NCBI GenBank assembly: GCA_051745425.1
Contig: JBNJEB010000086.1
Coordinates: 1 to 6,647, forward strand
Source: Halonatronomonas sp051745425
GTDB lineage: Bacteria > Bacillota > Halanaerobiia > Halanaerobiales > Halarsenatibacteraceae
Direction of reading: 5' to 3'
Length of the DNA stretch: 6,647 bases
Both the position numbers and the translations under genes were made by a program. Positions 1 to 4,895 of this stretch are shown piece after piece (the first letter of the stretch is position 1; each line of letters begins with the position of its first letter). Below the pieces are notes generated by a model. The model was given only the letters and a program-made list of their open reading frames with translations, did no database searches and was not told the DNA's origin.

Positions 1-153
1 ATCTAAATCTCCTTCAATAATTGTTCCCATGGGGGTTAACTGATACTCAATCCCCTCTTCCTGTTCAAGAACTTTCTGGCAATCAGCAACATAGCTGCTC
101 AAACTGGTATCTTCTGTTCCTAGAGGCACAACTGTTACTTCTGCTATTGGCAT
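1..153 (-). CDS. MTH1187-family thiamine-binding protein (3' end beyond window)
   Basis: The first 51 codons of a gene that runs off the left edge. The translation begins MPIAEVTVVPLGT, continues with a Ser-Leu-Ser-x-Tyr-Val-Ala segment (residues 17-23) and contains YQLTPMGTIIEGDLD (37-51), which together are the signature of the small MTH1187/YkoF-like family (COG0011, formerly DUF77). Known members are about 100 residues long, cytoplasmic, ferredoxin-like in fold, form oligomers and bind thiamine or related pyrimidines; the physiological role is poorly defined. The ATG follows the stop of the DUF134 gene by only two bases, and its ribosome site lies inside the end of that gene, so translation is probably coupled. 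Family assignment is firm; thiamine binding by this copy is inferred from the family. About half the protein is not visible. Confidence 0.88.
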   Translation of the reverse strand, partial: MPIAEVTVVPLGTEDTSLSSYVADCQKVLEQEEGIEYQLTPMGTIIEGDLD

Positions 154-155
154 AA

Positions 156-509
156 TTAAAACCCCCCTTTATGACAGTCTCTGCGCCGCTTCTTTTTAGA
201 CTTACCTCTACCTTTTTTCGCAATGCGATAGGTGCCACCTTCAATTTTAATAGCTTTTCCTTCTGTAAGGGCTTCAGCTATTTTCTCTCTGGCATTAACA
301 AGAATTCTTTGATAGGTCGGCCTTGAAACTTCCATCTTATCAGCACCTTCCTGTTGGCTTAGGCCCTGATAATCACTTAAGCGAATTGCCTCCATTTCTT
401 CATAGCTAATTATTAATTCTTCTAATTTTTTCATCGGGATACCTGGAGGTTTAAAATAGGTTGTTTCTGGCTCCTTCTCTATTCTTCTTATTTTTGGTGG
501 CCTCGGCAT
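156..509 (-). CDS. DUF134 family helix-turn-helix DNA-binding protein
   Basis: A 117-residue protein of the DUF134 family (COG1342). The N-terminus MPRPPKIRRI followed by TTYFKPPGIP (residues 16-25) and EEMEAIRLSDYQGLSQQ (37-53) is diagnostic. Residues about 48-80 form a helix-turn-helix resembling sigma-70 region 4, with VSRPTYQRIL (61-70) as the probable recognition helix. An EGGTYRI segment (90-96) is followed by a very basic tail (98-110, Lys/Arg rich) that could contact DNA or RNA. Usual DUF134 proteins are about 90-150 residues, so length is normal. I chose the ATG at 509 because an AGGAG lies nine bases before it; an in-frame TTG three codons upstream directly abuts that AGGAG. It follows the ATPase gene by 30 bases. 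It is a plausible local regulator of this operon, but no target is known. Confidence 0.9.
   Translation of the reverse strand: MPRPPKIRRIEKEPETTYFKPPGIPMKKLEELIISYEEMEAIRLSDYQGLSQQEGADKMEVSRPTYQRILVNAREKIAEALTEGKAIKIEGGTYRIAKKGRGKSKKKRRRDCHKGGF
162..170 (-). promoter_or_regulatory. Ribosome binding site of thiamine-binding protein gene, inside DUF134 end
   Basis: AAAGGGGGG ends eight bases before the ATG at 153. The same bases encode the last Lys-Gly-Gly of the DUF134 protein, whose stop codon lies between this site and the ATG. Ribosomes finishing DUF134 therefore sit on the next gene's start region, which favours translational coupling. Confidence 0.65.
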
Positions 510-518
510 AAAATTCAA

Positions 519-523
519 CTCCT
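519..523 (-). promoter_or_regulatory. Ribosome binding site deciding the DUF134 start
   Basis: AGGAG on the minus strand lies nine bases from the ATG at 509 and zero bases from an in-frame TTG at 518. The spacing supports the ATG, which also gives the MPRP N-terminus usual for the family. Confidence 0.7.
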
Positions 524-539
524 ATAATTTATAATAATA

Positions 540-2267
540 TTAATCAATAATCTCATTTAAACTAATCCAGATTTCATTTATCTCTTTGGATATTTGACTG
601 TCTGGTTTAAATTCAATTATTGTTTCTCCGGCAGTCTGTGCTTGAACTACATCTTTATCATAAGGTAATTTACCAAAAAAATCAATCTCTGCCTGCTCTG
701 CCAGTGATTTTATTTCCTCTGATTTCTCTATATTTATATCTGCTTTATTTATAAGAACTCCAGCAGGTATCTCAAGGAAGTCAGTTAACTCTATTACTCT
801 TTTTAGATCATGGATCCCTGAAACTGAAGGTTCTGTAACTATTAATGCATAGTCTGCTCCAGTTAATGAGGCTGTTACCGGACAACCTGTTCCTGGAGAG
901 CCATCTATAATGGTAATCTTATTATTAATTTTTGCAGAAAGTTCTCTAGCTTTATCTTTGACTAAAGTAACCAGCTTCCCTGAATTTTCCTCAGCTATGC
1001 CTAGCTCAGCATGAGCCATTCTGCCAAACCTAATTTTAGATGTAAACCATTTACCATTAATCACCTCTTTAAAGCTTATTGCATCCTGTGGACAAACAAG
1101 GCCACATACTCTACAGCCTTCACAGGAAATTGGATCTACTTTATAATTTGATTCTAATTCCTGGATTGCTGAAAAGCGACAGGCTTCATAACAGAGCCCA
1201 CAATTATTGCATTTATCCTGATCAATCTCGGCTCTACTTCCTCCAGAAAATTCACCTTCTTCTAACTTTTCAGGTTCTAAAATTAAATGAAGGTCTGCAG
1301 CATCGACATCACAGTCTGCAACAACGGTATTTTCAGCTAAAGCAGCAAAACTAGCTGTTATTGAAGTTTTGCCGGTACCGCCCTTCCCGCTTATAACTAC
1401 AAGTTCTTTTGTTTCAACAGGATTTAAGTAATCAATTATATTTTGAGCAATTTCAATGAAAATTTCTTTATATTCTGGATTTAGATTGACTGCCAGCTCA
1501 CCACCAGAATATATCTCTGCTAATTCTCTCCGTTCAGGAATTTTACCTACAATCTTTAAGTCTTCCTGACTACAATATTCCATTAATTCTTTATCAGGAA
1601 GAGTAGCCTTATTAATGATAACTACTGGTTCTAATCCAAGCTTCCTGGTCATCTGAACAGCTAATTTTAAGTCATGTAAACCAAAGGGGGTCGGATCTGC
1701 AACTAAAACTGCAAGGTCTGAACCTTTAAAAGTTTCGACAACCGGGCAGGTCGTCCCAGGCGGGGCATCATAAATATTTATTCCCTCTCCTGCTTTTTCC
1801 TTAACTTTAGTAATCAATCTGGGACTCATTCCACTCTCGCCAGATTTTAAATTACCATAATAAAGCTCAAAATCACCGGCTTTATGAACTAGATTACCAA
1901 TATTTCTATCTCCTGTTATAATAGCATTCTCAGGACAGACAATTTCGCAGGCCCCACAGACATGGCATAGCTCGTTAAATAAGAGCACTTCTCCCCCTAC
2001 TTTAGCTAAAGCATTGTACTGACAGGCATCAACGCATTTGCCACATAAACTACATTTATCCTGATCAATATCTATTATACTATTAATATAAATTTCTTCT
2101 TGCTCTGAAATACCATCTAAAAATAAATGGCCGTTAGCGCCCTCTACATCACAGTCAAGATAAGTTATATCTTCATCAAGCAATTGTTCCATAACGACAG
2201 CCAGATTGGTTGCAATAAAAGTCTTGCCTGTGCCACCTTTCCCGCTACCGATTGCAATCTTATCCAC
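540..2267 (-). CDS. Fused tandem MinD-type P-loop ATPases, each with an inserted ferredoxin domain
   Basis: A 575-residue cytoplasmic protein made of two COG1149-type ATPases that are normally separate neighbouring genes of about 290 residues. Half 1 (1-280) has a deviant Walker A GKGGTGKT at 9-16, LDCDVEG at 37-43, an 8-cysteine ferredoxin insert (Cys 72, 75, 78, 82 and 101, 104, 107, 111) and DAPPGTTCPV at 168-176. Half 2 (287-575) has GKGGTGKT at 294-301, ADCDVDAADLHL at 317-328, cysteines 353, 356, 359, 363 and 382, 385, 388, 392, and DGSPGTGCPV at 455-464. Each half should bind ATP and two [4Fe-4S] clusters. Such ATPases resemble Mrp/Nbp35 and MinD proteins and probably load or move metal clusters in an ATP-dependent way; the target is unknown. 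Start is GTG at 2267, with a G-rich ribosome site six bases upstream. The halves differ clearly in sequence, so this is not a recent duplication. Confidence 0.92.
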   Translation of the reverse strand: MDKIAIGSGKGGTGKTFIATNLAVVMEQLLDEDITYLDCDVEGANGHLFLDGISEQEEIYINSIIDIDQDKCSLCGKCVDACQYNALAKVGGEVLLFNELCHVCGACEIVCPENAIITGDRNIGNLVHKAGDFELYYGNLKSGESGMSPRLITKVKEKAGEGINIYDAPPGTTCPVVETFKGSDLAVLVADPTPFGLHDLKLAVQMTRKLGLEPVVIINKATLPDKELMEYCSQEDLKIVGKIPERRELAEIYSGGELAVNLNPEYKEIFIEIAQNIIDYLNPVETKELVVISGKGGTGKTSITASFAALAENTVVADCDVDAADLHLILEPEKLEEGEFSGGSRAEIDQDKCNNCGLCYEACRFSAIQELESNYKVDPISCEGCRVCGLVCPQDAISFKEVINGKWFTSKIRFGRMAHAELGIAEENSGKLVTLVKDKARELSAKINNKITIIDGSPGTGCPVTASLTGADYALIVTEPSVSGIHDLKRVIELTDFLEIPAGVLINKADINIEKSEEIKSLAEQAEIDFFGKLPYDKDVVQAQTAGETIIEFKPDSQISKEINEIWISLNEIID

Positions 2268-2273
2268 AAAAAT

Positions 2274-2281
2274 CTCCCCCC
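2274..2281 (-). promoter_or_regulatory. Ribosome binding site of the fused ATPase gene
   Basis: GGGGGGAG on the minus strand is separated by six bases from the GTG at 2267. It supports GTG initiation; the translation MDKIAIGSGKGG then places the P-loop where family members have it. Confidence 0.65.
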
Positions 2282-2303
2282 TCTAGAATTTAATATATAT
2301 GTA

Positions 2304-2334
2304 AATACCGACAGAGATGTCCTCTGCCGGCATT
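2304..2334 (-). other. Intercistronic hairpin between DUF5320 and ATPase genes
   Basis: Arms 2304..2316 and 2322..2334 pair over 13 positions with a 5-base loop; read as transcript, AATGCCGGCAGAG pairs with CTCTGTCGGTATT, including two G-U pairs. It begins nine bases after the DUF5320 stop. The bases after it are A/T-rich (ACATATATATTAAA) but have no run of T, so full intrinsic termination is unlikely. It may instead be an RNA stability or processing element, or a partial attenuator, that sets different amounts of the small upstream proteins and the large ATPase. Confidence 0.6.
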
Positions 2335-2342
2335 AATCCTCT

Positions 2343-2624
2343 TTAATTTTCATTAAGCTCTTCCAGTCTTTTTTCAATACTTTCTAACTGATTTTTGATA
2401 GCTTTTAATTCTAATTCTTTTGATTCATCCTCCGATGAATATCCACTGTCTACCGGGCGAGCTGGTCTGGCAGCACTGTAATACATATTTCTATGTCTAT
2501 TACCTCTTCTAAAACCGCCTCCTGGTCTAAAATTACCAGGACTATTAAAGCCGTTGCAATAACCAGCTCCTCTTCCTGTCATTGGGCCTTCACCTCTTGG
2601 GCCTGTTCTATCGCCACCTGGCAT
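2343..2624 (-). CDS. DUF5320 domain protein, Gly/Arg-rich with C-terminal coiled coil
   Basis: A 93-residue protein. The N-terminus MPGGDRTGPRGEGPMTGRG (1-19) followed by AGYCNGF is the hallmark of DUF5320, a family of small proteins found next to NifX-like and MinD-type ATPase genes in anaerobes. Residues 27-48 are Gly/Arg/Asn rich and low in complexity; residues about 65-92 (ESKELELKAIKNQLESIEKR and onward) have the heptad pattern of a short coiled coil. There is a single cysteine (23), no signal peptide and no membrane segment. No function is known; the layout suggests a flexible nucleic-acid- or partner-binding head with an oligomerising tail, which is my inference. ATG at 2624 was chosen over GTG at 2633 because that GTG is part of the ribosome site itself. 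It lies 30 bases after the second NifX-like gene. Confidence 0.87.
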   Translation of the reverse strand: MPGGDRTGPRGEGPMTGRGAGYCNGFNSPGNFRPGGGFRRGNRHRNMYYSAARPARPVDSGYSSEDESKELELKAIKNQLESIEKRLEELNEN

Positions 2625-2630
2625 AATTAA

Positions 2631-2638
2631 CACCTCCT
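2631..2638 (-). promoter_or_regulatory. Ribosome binding site deciding the DUF5320 start
   Basis: AGGAGGTG, a near-perfect anti-16S match, sits on the minus strand with its AGGAGG core eight bases from the ATG at 2624. The GTG at 2631..2633 is its last three bases and so cannot be the start. Confidence 0.8.
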
Positions 2639-2654
2639 TTCAATTTTTATACTT

Positions 2655-2984
2655 TTAATGATCACAGAGATCATTACTGGCCTCTAAATCATCATTTAAA
2701 AATTTGTTTAAAACTGTATCTATATCACCTTGAACACCTACAACTGTTTCAATATTCCGTTCAGAAAACATATTGGCGGCCTTTCTACCCATTCCCCCGG
2801 ATATTATACAATTTATTCCCTGATCTGCTAAAAATCTTGGCAAAAAGCCTGGTTGATGGCCTGGATTTTCAATAGTTTCTTTACTAATAATTTTATTATC
2901 TTCAATTTCAGCAATTGTATACTCTGCACACCTGCCAAAATGTCCTGCTACCTGATTGTTTTCAGTTGAGATTGCTAATTTCAT
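2655..2984 (-). CDS. NifX/NifB-C-terminal-like (orange-protein-type) metal-cofactor protein, CDH-ending form
   Basis: A 109-residue protein of the dinitrogenase iron-molybdenum cofactor family (IPR003731), which has an RNase H-like fold and includes NifX, NafY, the NifB C-terminus and the Mo-Cu orange protein of Desulfovibrio. Visible marks are MKLAIST at the start, GHFGRCAEY (14-22), NPGHQPGFLPRFL (40-52), GINCIISGGMGRKA (56-69) and a C-terminal LCDH. Cysteines 19, 59 and 107 and histidines 15, 42 and 109 are candidate metal-cluster ligands. No nif structural genes are in the window, so a nitrogenase role is not supported; a carrier or scaffold for a metal-sulfur cluster handled with the downstream ATPase is more likely. 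The ATG at 2984 has a GGGGGG ribosome site seven bases before it. It lies about 21 bases after its paralogue. Confidence 0.9.
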   Translation of the reverse strand: MKLAISTENNQVAGHFGRCAEYTIAEIEDNKIISKETIENPGHQPGFLPRFLADQGINCIISGGMGRKAANMFSERNIETVVGVQGDIDTVLNKFLNDDLEASNDLCDH

Positions 2985-3005
2985 TAATTAACCCCCCATA
3001 ATTAT

Positions 3006-3320
3006 TTAAAGATAATTATTTAGATTTTCTTTAACCTGACCCTTTATACCTGTAACTACTTCTATGCCAGCTCTATCTAAAACCTGAGCTGCTTTTGGTC
3101 CAACCTTTAATGTCAAAACTTTTTTAACCCCTTTATCCGCCATAAACTCTGCCGTCTTAACTCCTACCCCACTATTTTGTTTTAGAAATTTATTTTCATA
3201 GGATGTAGCTTCTTCTGTTTCTGGATTATAGATTATGATATATTTGCAGCGCCCAAACTTCTTATCAACTTCAGCTTCAAGACCTTCTCCAGATGCAGTT
3301 ACTGCAATAATTTTAACCAC
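3006..3320 (-). CDS. NifX/NifB-C-terminal-like metal-cofactor protein, first gene of the operon (start uncertain)
   Basis: A protein of about 104 residues in the same IPR003731 family as the next gene but diverged from it. From the GTG at 3320 it reads VVKIIAVTASGEG, then FGRCKYIIIYN (22-32), GVGVKTAEFMADKGVKKVLT and VGPKAAQVLDRAGIEVVTG. It has only one cysteine (25), and lacks both the NPGHQPGF segment and the terminal Cys-Asp-His of its paralogue, so any cluster binding would differ or need a partner. The start is not settled: TTG at 3335 has no ribosome site, GTG at 3320 overlaps the best ribosome-site match, and two ATT codons (3309..3311 and 3306..3308) are the ones at the right distance. 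I give GTG as a compromise, matching family N-termini within a few residues. It is first behind a strong promoter. Confidence 0.85.
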   Translation of the reverse strand: MVKIIAVTASGEGLEAEVDKKFGRCKYIIIYNPETEEATSYENKFLKQNSGVGVKTAEFMADKGVKKVLTLKVGPKAAQVLDRAGIEVVTGIKGQVKENLNNYL

Positions 3321-3325
3321 CCCCT
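3316..3325 (-). promoter_or_regulatory. Strong ribosome-site match overlapping the putative GTG start
   Basis: AGGGGGTGGT on the minus strand matches the ideal AGGAGGTGAT at eight of ten positions, yet the GTG at 3318..3320 lies within it. A start about eight bases downstream would fall on ATT. A weaker AGGT at 3327..3330 could serve the GTG with a six-base spacer. Confidence 0.5.
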
Positions 3326-3344
3326 GACCTGGCAAAATTATTTA

Positions 3345-3400
3345 GTTATTGACTTATGTTCAAAACTATTATAACTCTTTTATGAGCATATGTCAATAAC
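3345..3400. repeat. Large inverted repeat around the promoter, probable operator
   Basis: GTTATTGACTTATG at 3345..3358 on the plus strand and GTTATTGACATATG at 3400..3387 on the minus strand match at 13 of 14 positions; extended to 21 bases (3345..3365 and 3400..3380) they match at 18 of 21. The symmetry centre falls at 3372-3373, in the -10 box. One arm contains the -35 box and the other lies at about +3 to +16. Each arm is itself a rough palindrome of the form TTATTGACWTATGYTCAWAA. Only one arm is transcribed, so it must act as DNA, not as an RNA hairpin. Two bound regulator units would block the promoter; which regulator is unknown. Confidence 0.7.
3368..3396 (-). promoter_or_regulatory. 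Consensus sigma-A promoter of the NifX-like/ATPase operon
   Basis: The -35 box TTGACA (3391..3396) and the -10 box TATAAT (3368..3373) are both perfect, with a 17-base spacer. Transcription should begin near the G at 3361 or A at 3360, leaving a leader of about 40 bases before the GTG at 3320, too short for a riboswitch. The T-rich stretch just upstream (TTTTTTTAGATTTG) falls where an UP element would lie. A promoter this strong overlapped by repeat arms suggests control by repression. Confidence 0.88.
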
Positions 3401-3404
3401 AAAT

Positions 3405-3469
3405 CTAAAAAAATCCCCTGCTGGAGTAGACAGATAAAATAATAAAAATCTGTTCTCCTGTCAGGGGAT
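3405..3469 (-). terminator. Rho-independent terminator of the MATE/signalling unit
   Basis: Read on the minus strand, ATCCCCTG (3469..3462) pairs with CAGGGGAT (3420..3413), then GGAG with CTCC, then ACAGAT with ATCTGT, with two small internal loops and a T/A-rich loop. It is followed by a run of seven T (3413..3407). The plus-strand side has no T run, so it works only toward the downstream operon. It lies 44 bases after the MATE stop codon. Confidence 0.85.
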
Positions 3470-3512
3470 AGTATCAAAATAGCTAAATTATAATTATTAC
3501 TGGATTTTTAAT

Positions 3513-4868
3513 TTACATATTTGCAACTGCCTTATCCAGAGTTCTTTTTAGCCAGGTGACCATTACAACAAAGACTATTCCTTCGGATATAGGAAATGCC
3601 AGCCAGAGATAATCAAGACCGGCTATTCTGCCTAATAGATACATAATCGGGAGTAATAGAATTATCTGTCGTGAAAAAGAAATTATCAGGCTGGGCAGAC
3701 CTTTGCCGATTGCCTGAAAAGTCGTTGAGCCTATAATTGCCGGCCCAATAATTGGAAAGGCGATACTTATTCTCCTTAAAGCCTTTATCCCTATTTCTAA
3801 AAGTTCCGGGTCATCATTAAAAAGCTGAATTAATTGGGGAGTAAAAGACTGGAAAATAATCAGACCTGCTGTTGTAAATCCAAAGGCCATTAAGATTCCA
3901 AATTTAATAGTCTTCATCATCCGGTCTGGTTTATTATGGCCAAAATTATATCCTACTATCGGCATAAAACCCTGAGCCAGGCCAAAGACCGGCATAAAGA
4001 CAAAGGATTGTAATCTAAAATAAATACCTAAGACAGCTATTGCCACTGAATTATACATGCCAACTATTGTATTGGCGCCAAAAATCATGATACTGGCCAG
4101 AAGCTGCATAATCATGGCCGGTAGGCCTACACTATATACATCTTTAATAATTTTAAAATCAAATTTAAATTTATGATAGCTTAATTCAACCTGATTGTGG
4201 CCTTTAAATAAAAGATAGGCAATAAATAGCCCCCCGATAAACCGGGAAAAAATCGTTGCATAGGCTGCTCCTGCCACTTCCAGTCTTGGAAAGAAACCAA
4301 TTCCAAAGATCAGGAAAGGATCCAGGATTATATTGATTACAGCCCCAAGAACAAGGGTTAACATTGGAACAAAGGTATTGCCTTCTCCTCTTAAAATATC
4401 ACTAGCCACTACTGGAAAGAACATTGCAAAAGAGCCCATTAAAATGACTCTAATATATTCATCACCTAACTCAACTAAATATGGATCATTTGTAACAAGA
4501 TTAAAAATATCAGTAGAGAAAAAATAACCAATACTTCCTAGAAGAAGTCCAAAAAAGGCAGTAACCAGAACAACATGTTCAGCTACTATATTGGCTCTTT
4601 CTTCATTACCTTCTCCAAGCAGCCTTGAAATTAGCGAACTGGTTCCGACCCCTGTACCGACGGCAACTGCTATTAAAACCATCTGAATTGGAAAGGCCAG
4701 TGATAAAGCTGAAAGGGCTTCAGTGCTAAGCCTTCCGATATAAATTGAATCTATTACATTATATAATGATTGGACAGACATCCCAATTATTGAGGGGATC
4801 GAGAGCCTTAATAATAGTGGAACTACCGGCTCGCTGCCCATCCTTTCTGATTTACTTTTTAATGCCAA
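3513..4868 (-). CDS. MATE family multidrug/cation efflux transporter
   Basis: A 451-residue inner-membrane protein with about 12 hydrophobic segments in two six-helix halves (roughly 17-220 and 240-440). Family signs are the N-terminal MGSEPVVPLLLRLSIPSIIG (10-29), LYNVIDSIYIGRL (35-47) with the conserved Asp40 in helix 1, ILRGEGNT (158-165), ILDPFLIFG (181-189), and in the second half PIVGYNFGHNKPDR (303-316) and FQAIGKG (384-390). This is the MepA/NorM-like type that exports cationic drugs or metabolites in exchange for sodium or protons; the substrate cannot be read from sequence. The length is normal. TTG at 4868 is chosen because an AGGAGG lies seven bases upstream; the next ATG (residue 10) has no well-spaced site. 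It follows the signalling gene by 27 bases and probably shares its transcript. Confidence 0.93.
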   Translation of the reverse strand: MALKSKSERMGSEPVVPLLLRLSIPSIIGMSVQSLYNVIDSIYIGRLSTEALSALSLAFPIQMVLIAVAVGTGVGTSSLISRLLGEGNEERANIVAEHVVLVTAFFGLLLGSIGYFFSTDIFNLVTNDPYLVELGDEYIRVILMGSFAMFFPVVASDILRGEGNTFVPMLTLVLGAVINIILDPFLIFGIGFFPRLEVAGAAYATIFSRFIGGLFIAYLLFKGHNQVELSYHKFKFDFKIIKDVYSVGLPAMIMQLLASIMIFGANTIVGMYNSVAIAVLGIYFRLQSFVFMPVFGLAQGFMPIVGYNFGHNKPDRMMKTIKFGILMAFGFTTAGLIIFQSFTPQLIQLFNDDPELLEIGIKALRRISIAFPIIGPAIIGSTTFQAIGKGLPSLIISFSRQIILLLPIMYLLGRIAGLDYLWLAFPISEGIVFVVMVTWLKRTLDKAVANM

Positions 4869-4875
4869 AACAGTT

Positions 4876-4881
4876 CCTCCT
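4876..4881 (-). promoter_or_regulatory. Ribosome binding site deciding the TTG start of the MATE gene
   Basis: AGGAGG on the minus strand, seven bases before the TTG at 4866..4868. Its perfect core and spacing make a TTG start more likely than the ATG nine codons further in. Confidence 0.8.
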
Positions 4882-4895
4882 AATCAAATTAATTA

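Noticed and set aside
524..560. Possible internal promoter before DUF134 (TATAAA-like sequence)
   Set aside because: The region is simply A/T-rich; no -35 box at 16-18 bases from a -10 candidate could be found, and the genes are only 30 bases apart.
1079..1354. Plus-strand open frame opposite the fused ATPase
   Set aside because: It is complementary to the cysteine-rich ferredoxin insert, which explains its odd His/Leu/Gln composition; no ribosome site or family match is apparent.
540..2267. Cell-division MinD
   Set aside because: The P-loop class is shared, but the ferredoxin inserts and the DAPPGTTCPV and DGSPGTGCPV segments place it in the cluster-carrying group, and no C-terminal membrane-targeting helix or minC/minE neighbour is visible.
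2655..3320. Nitrogen fixation (nif) locus
   Set aside because: The NifX-like family is far broader than nitrogenase systems, and no nifH, nifD, nifK, nifE, nifN or radical-SAM NifB domain is present in the window.
3321..3361. Riboswitch or structured leader (for example a molybdenum cofactor type)
   Set aside because: The leader expected from the promoter is only about 40 bases and contains no self-complementary core; the repeat arm in it pairs with untranscribed DNA.
3405..3469. Transposon end or repeat element
   Set aside because: The imperfect stem followed by seven T on the minus strand, placed just after the MATE gene, is fully explained as an intrinsic terminator; there is no transposase and no direct repeats.
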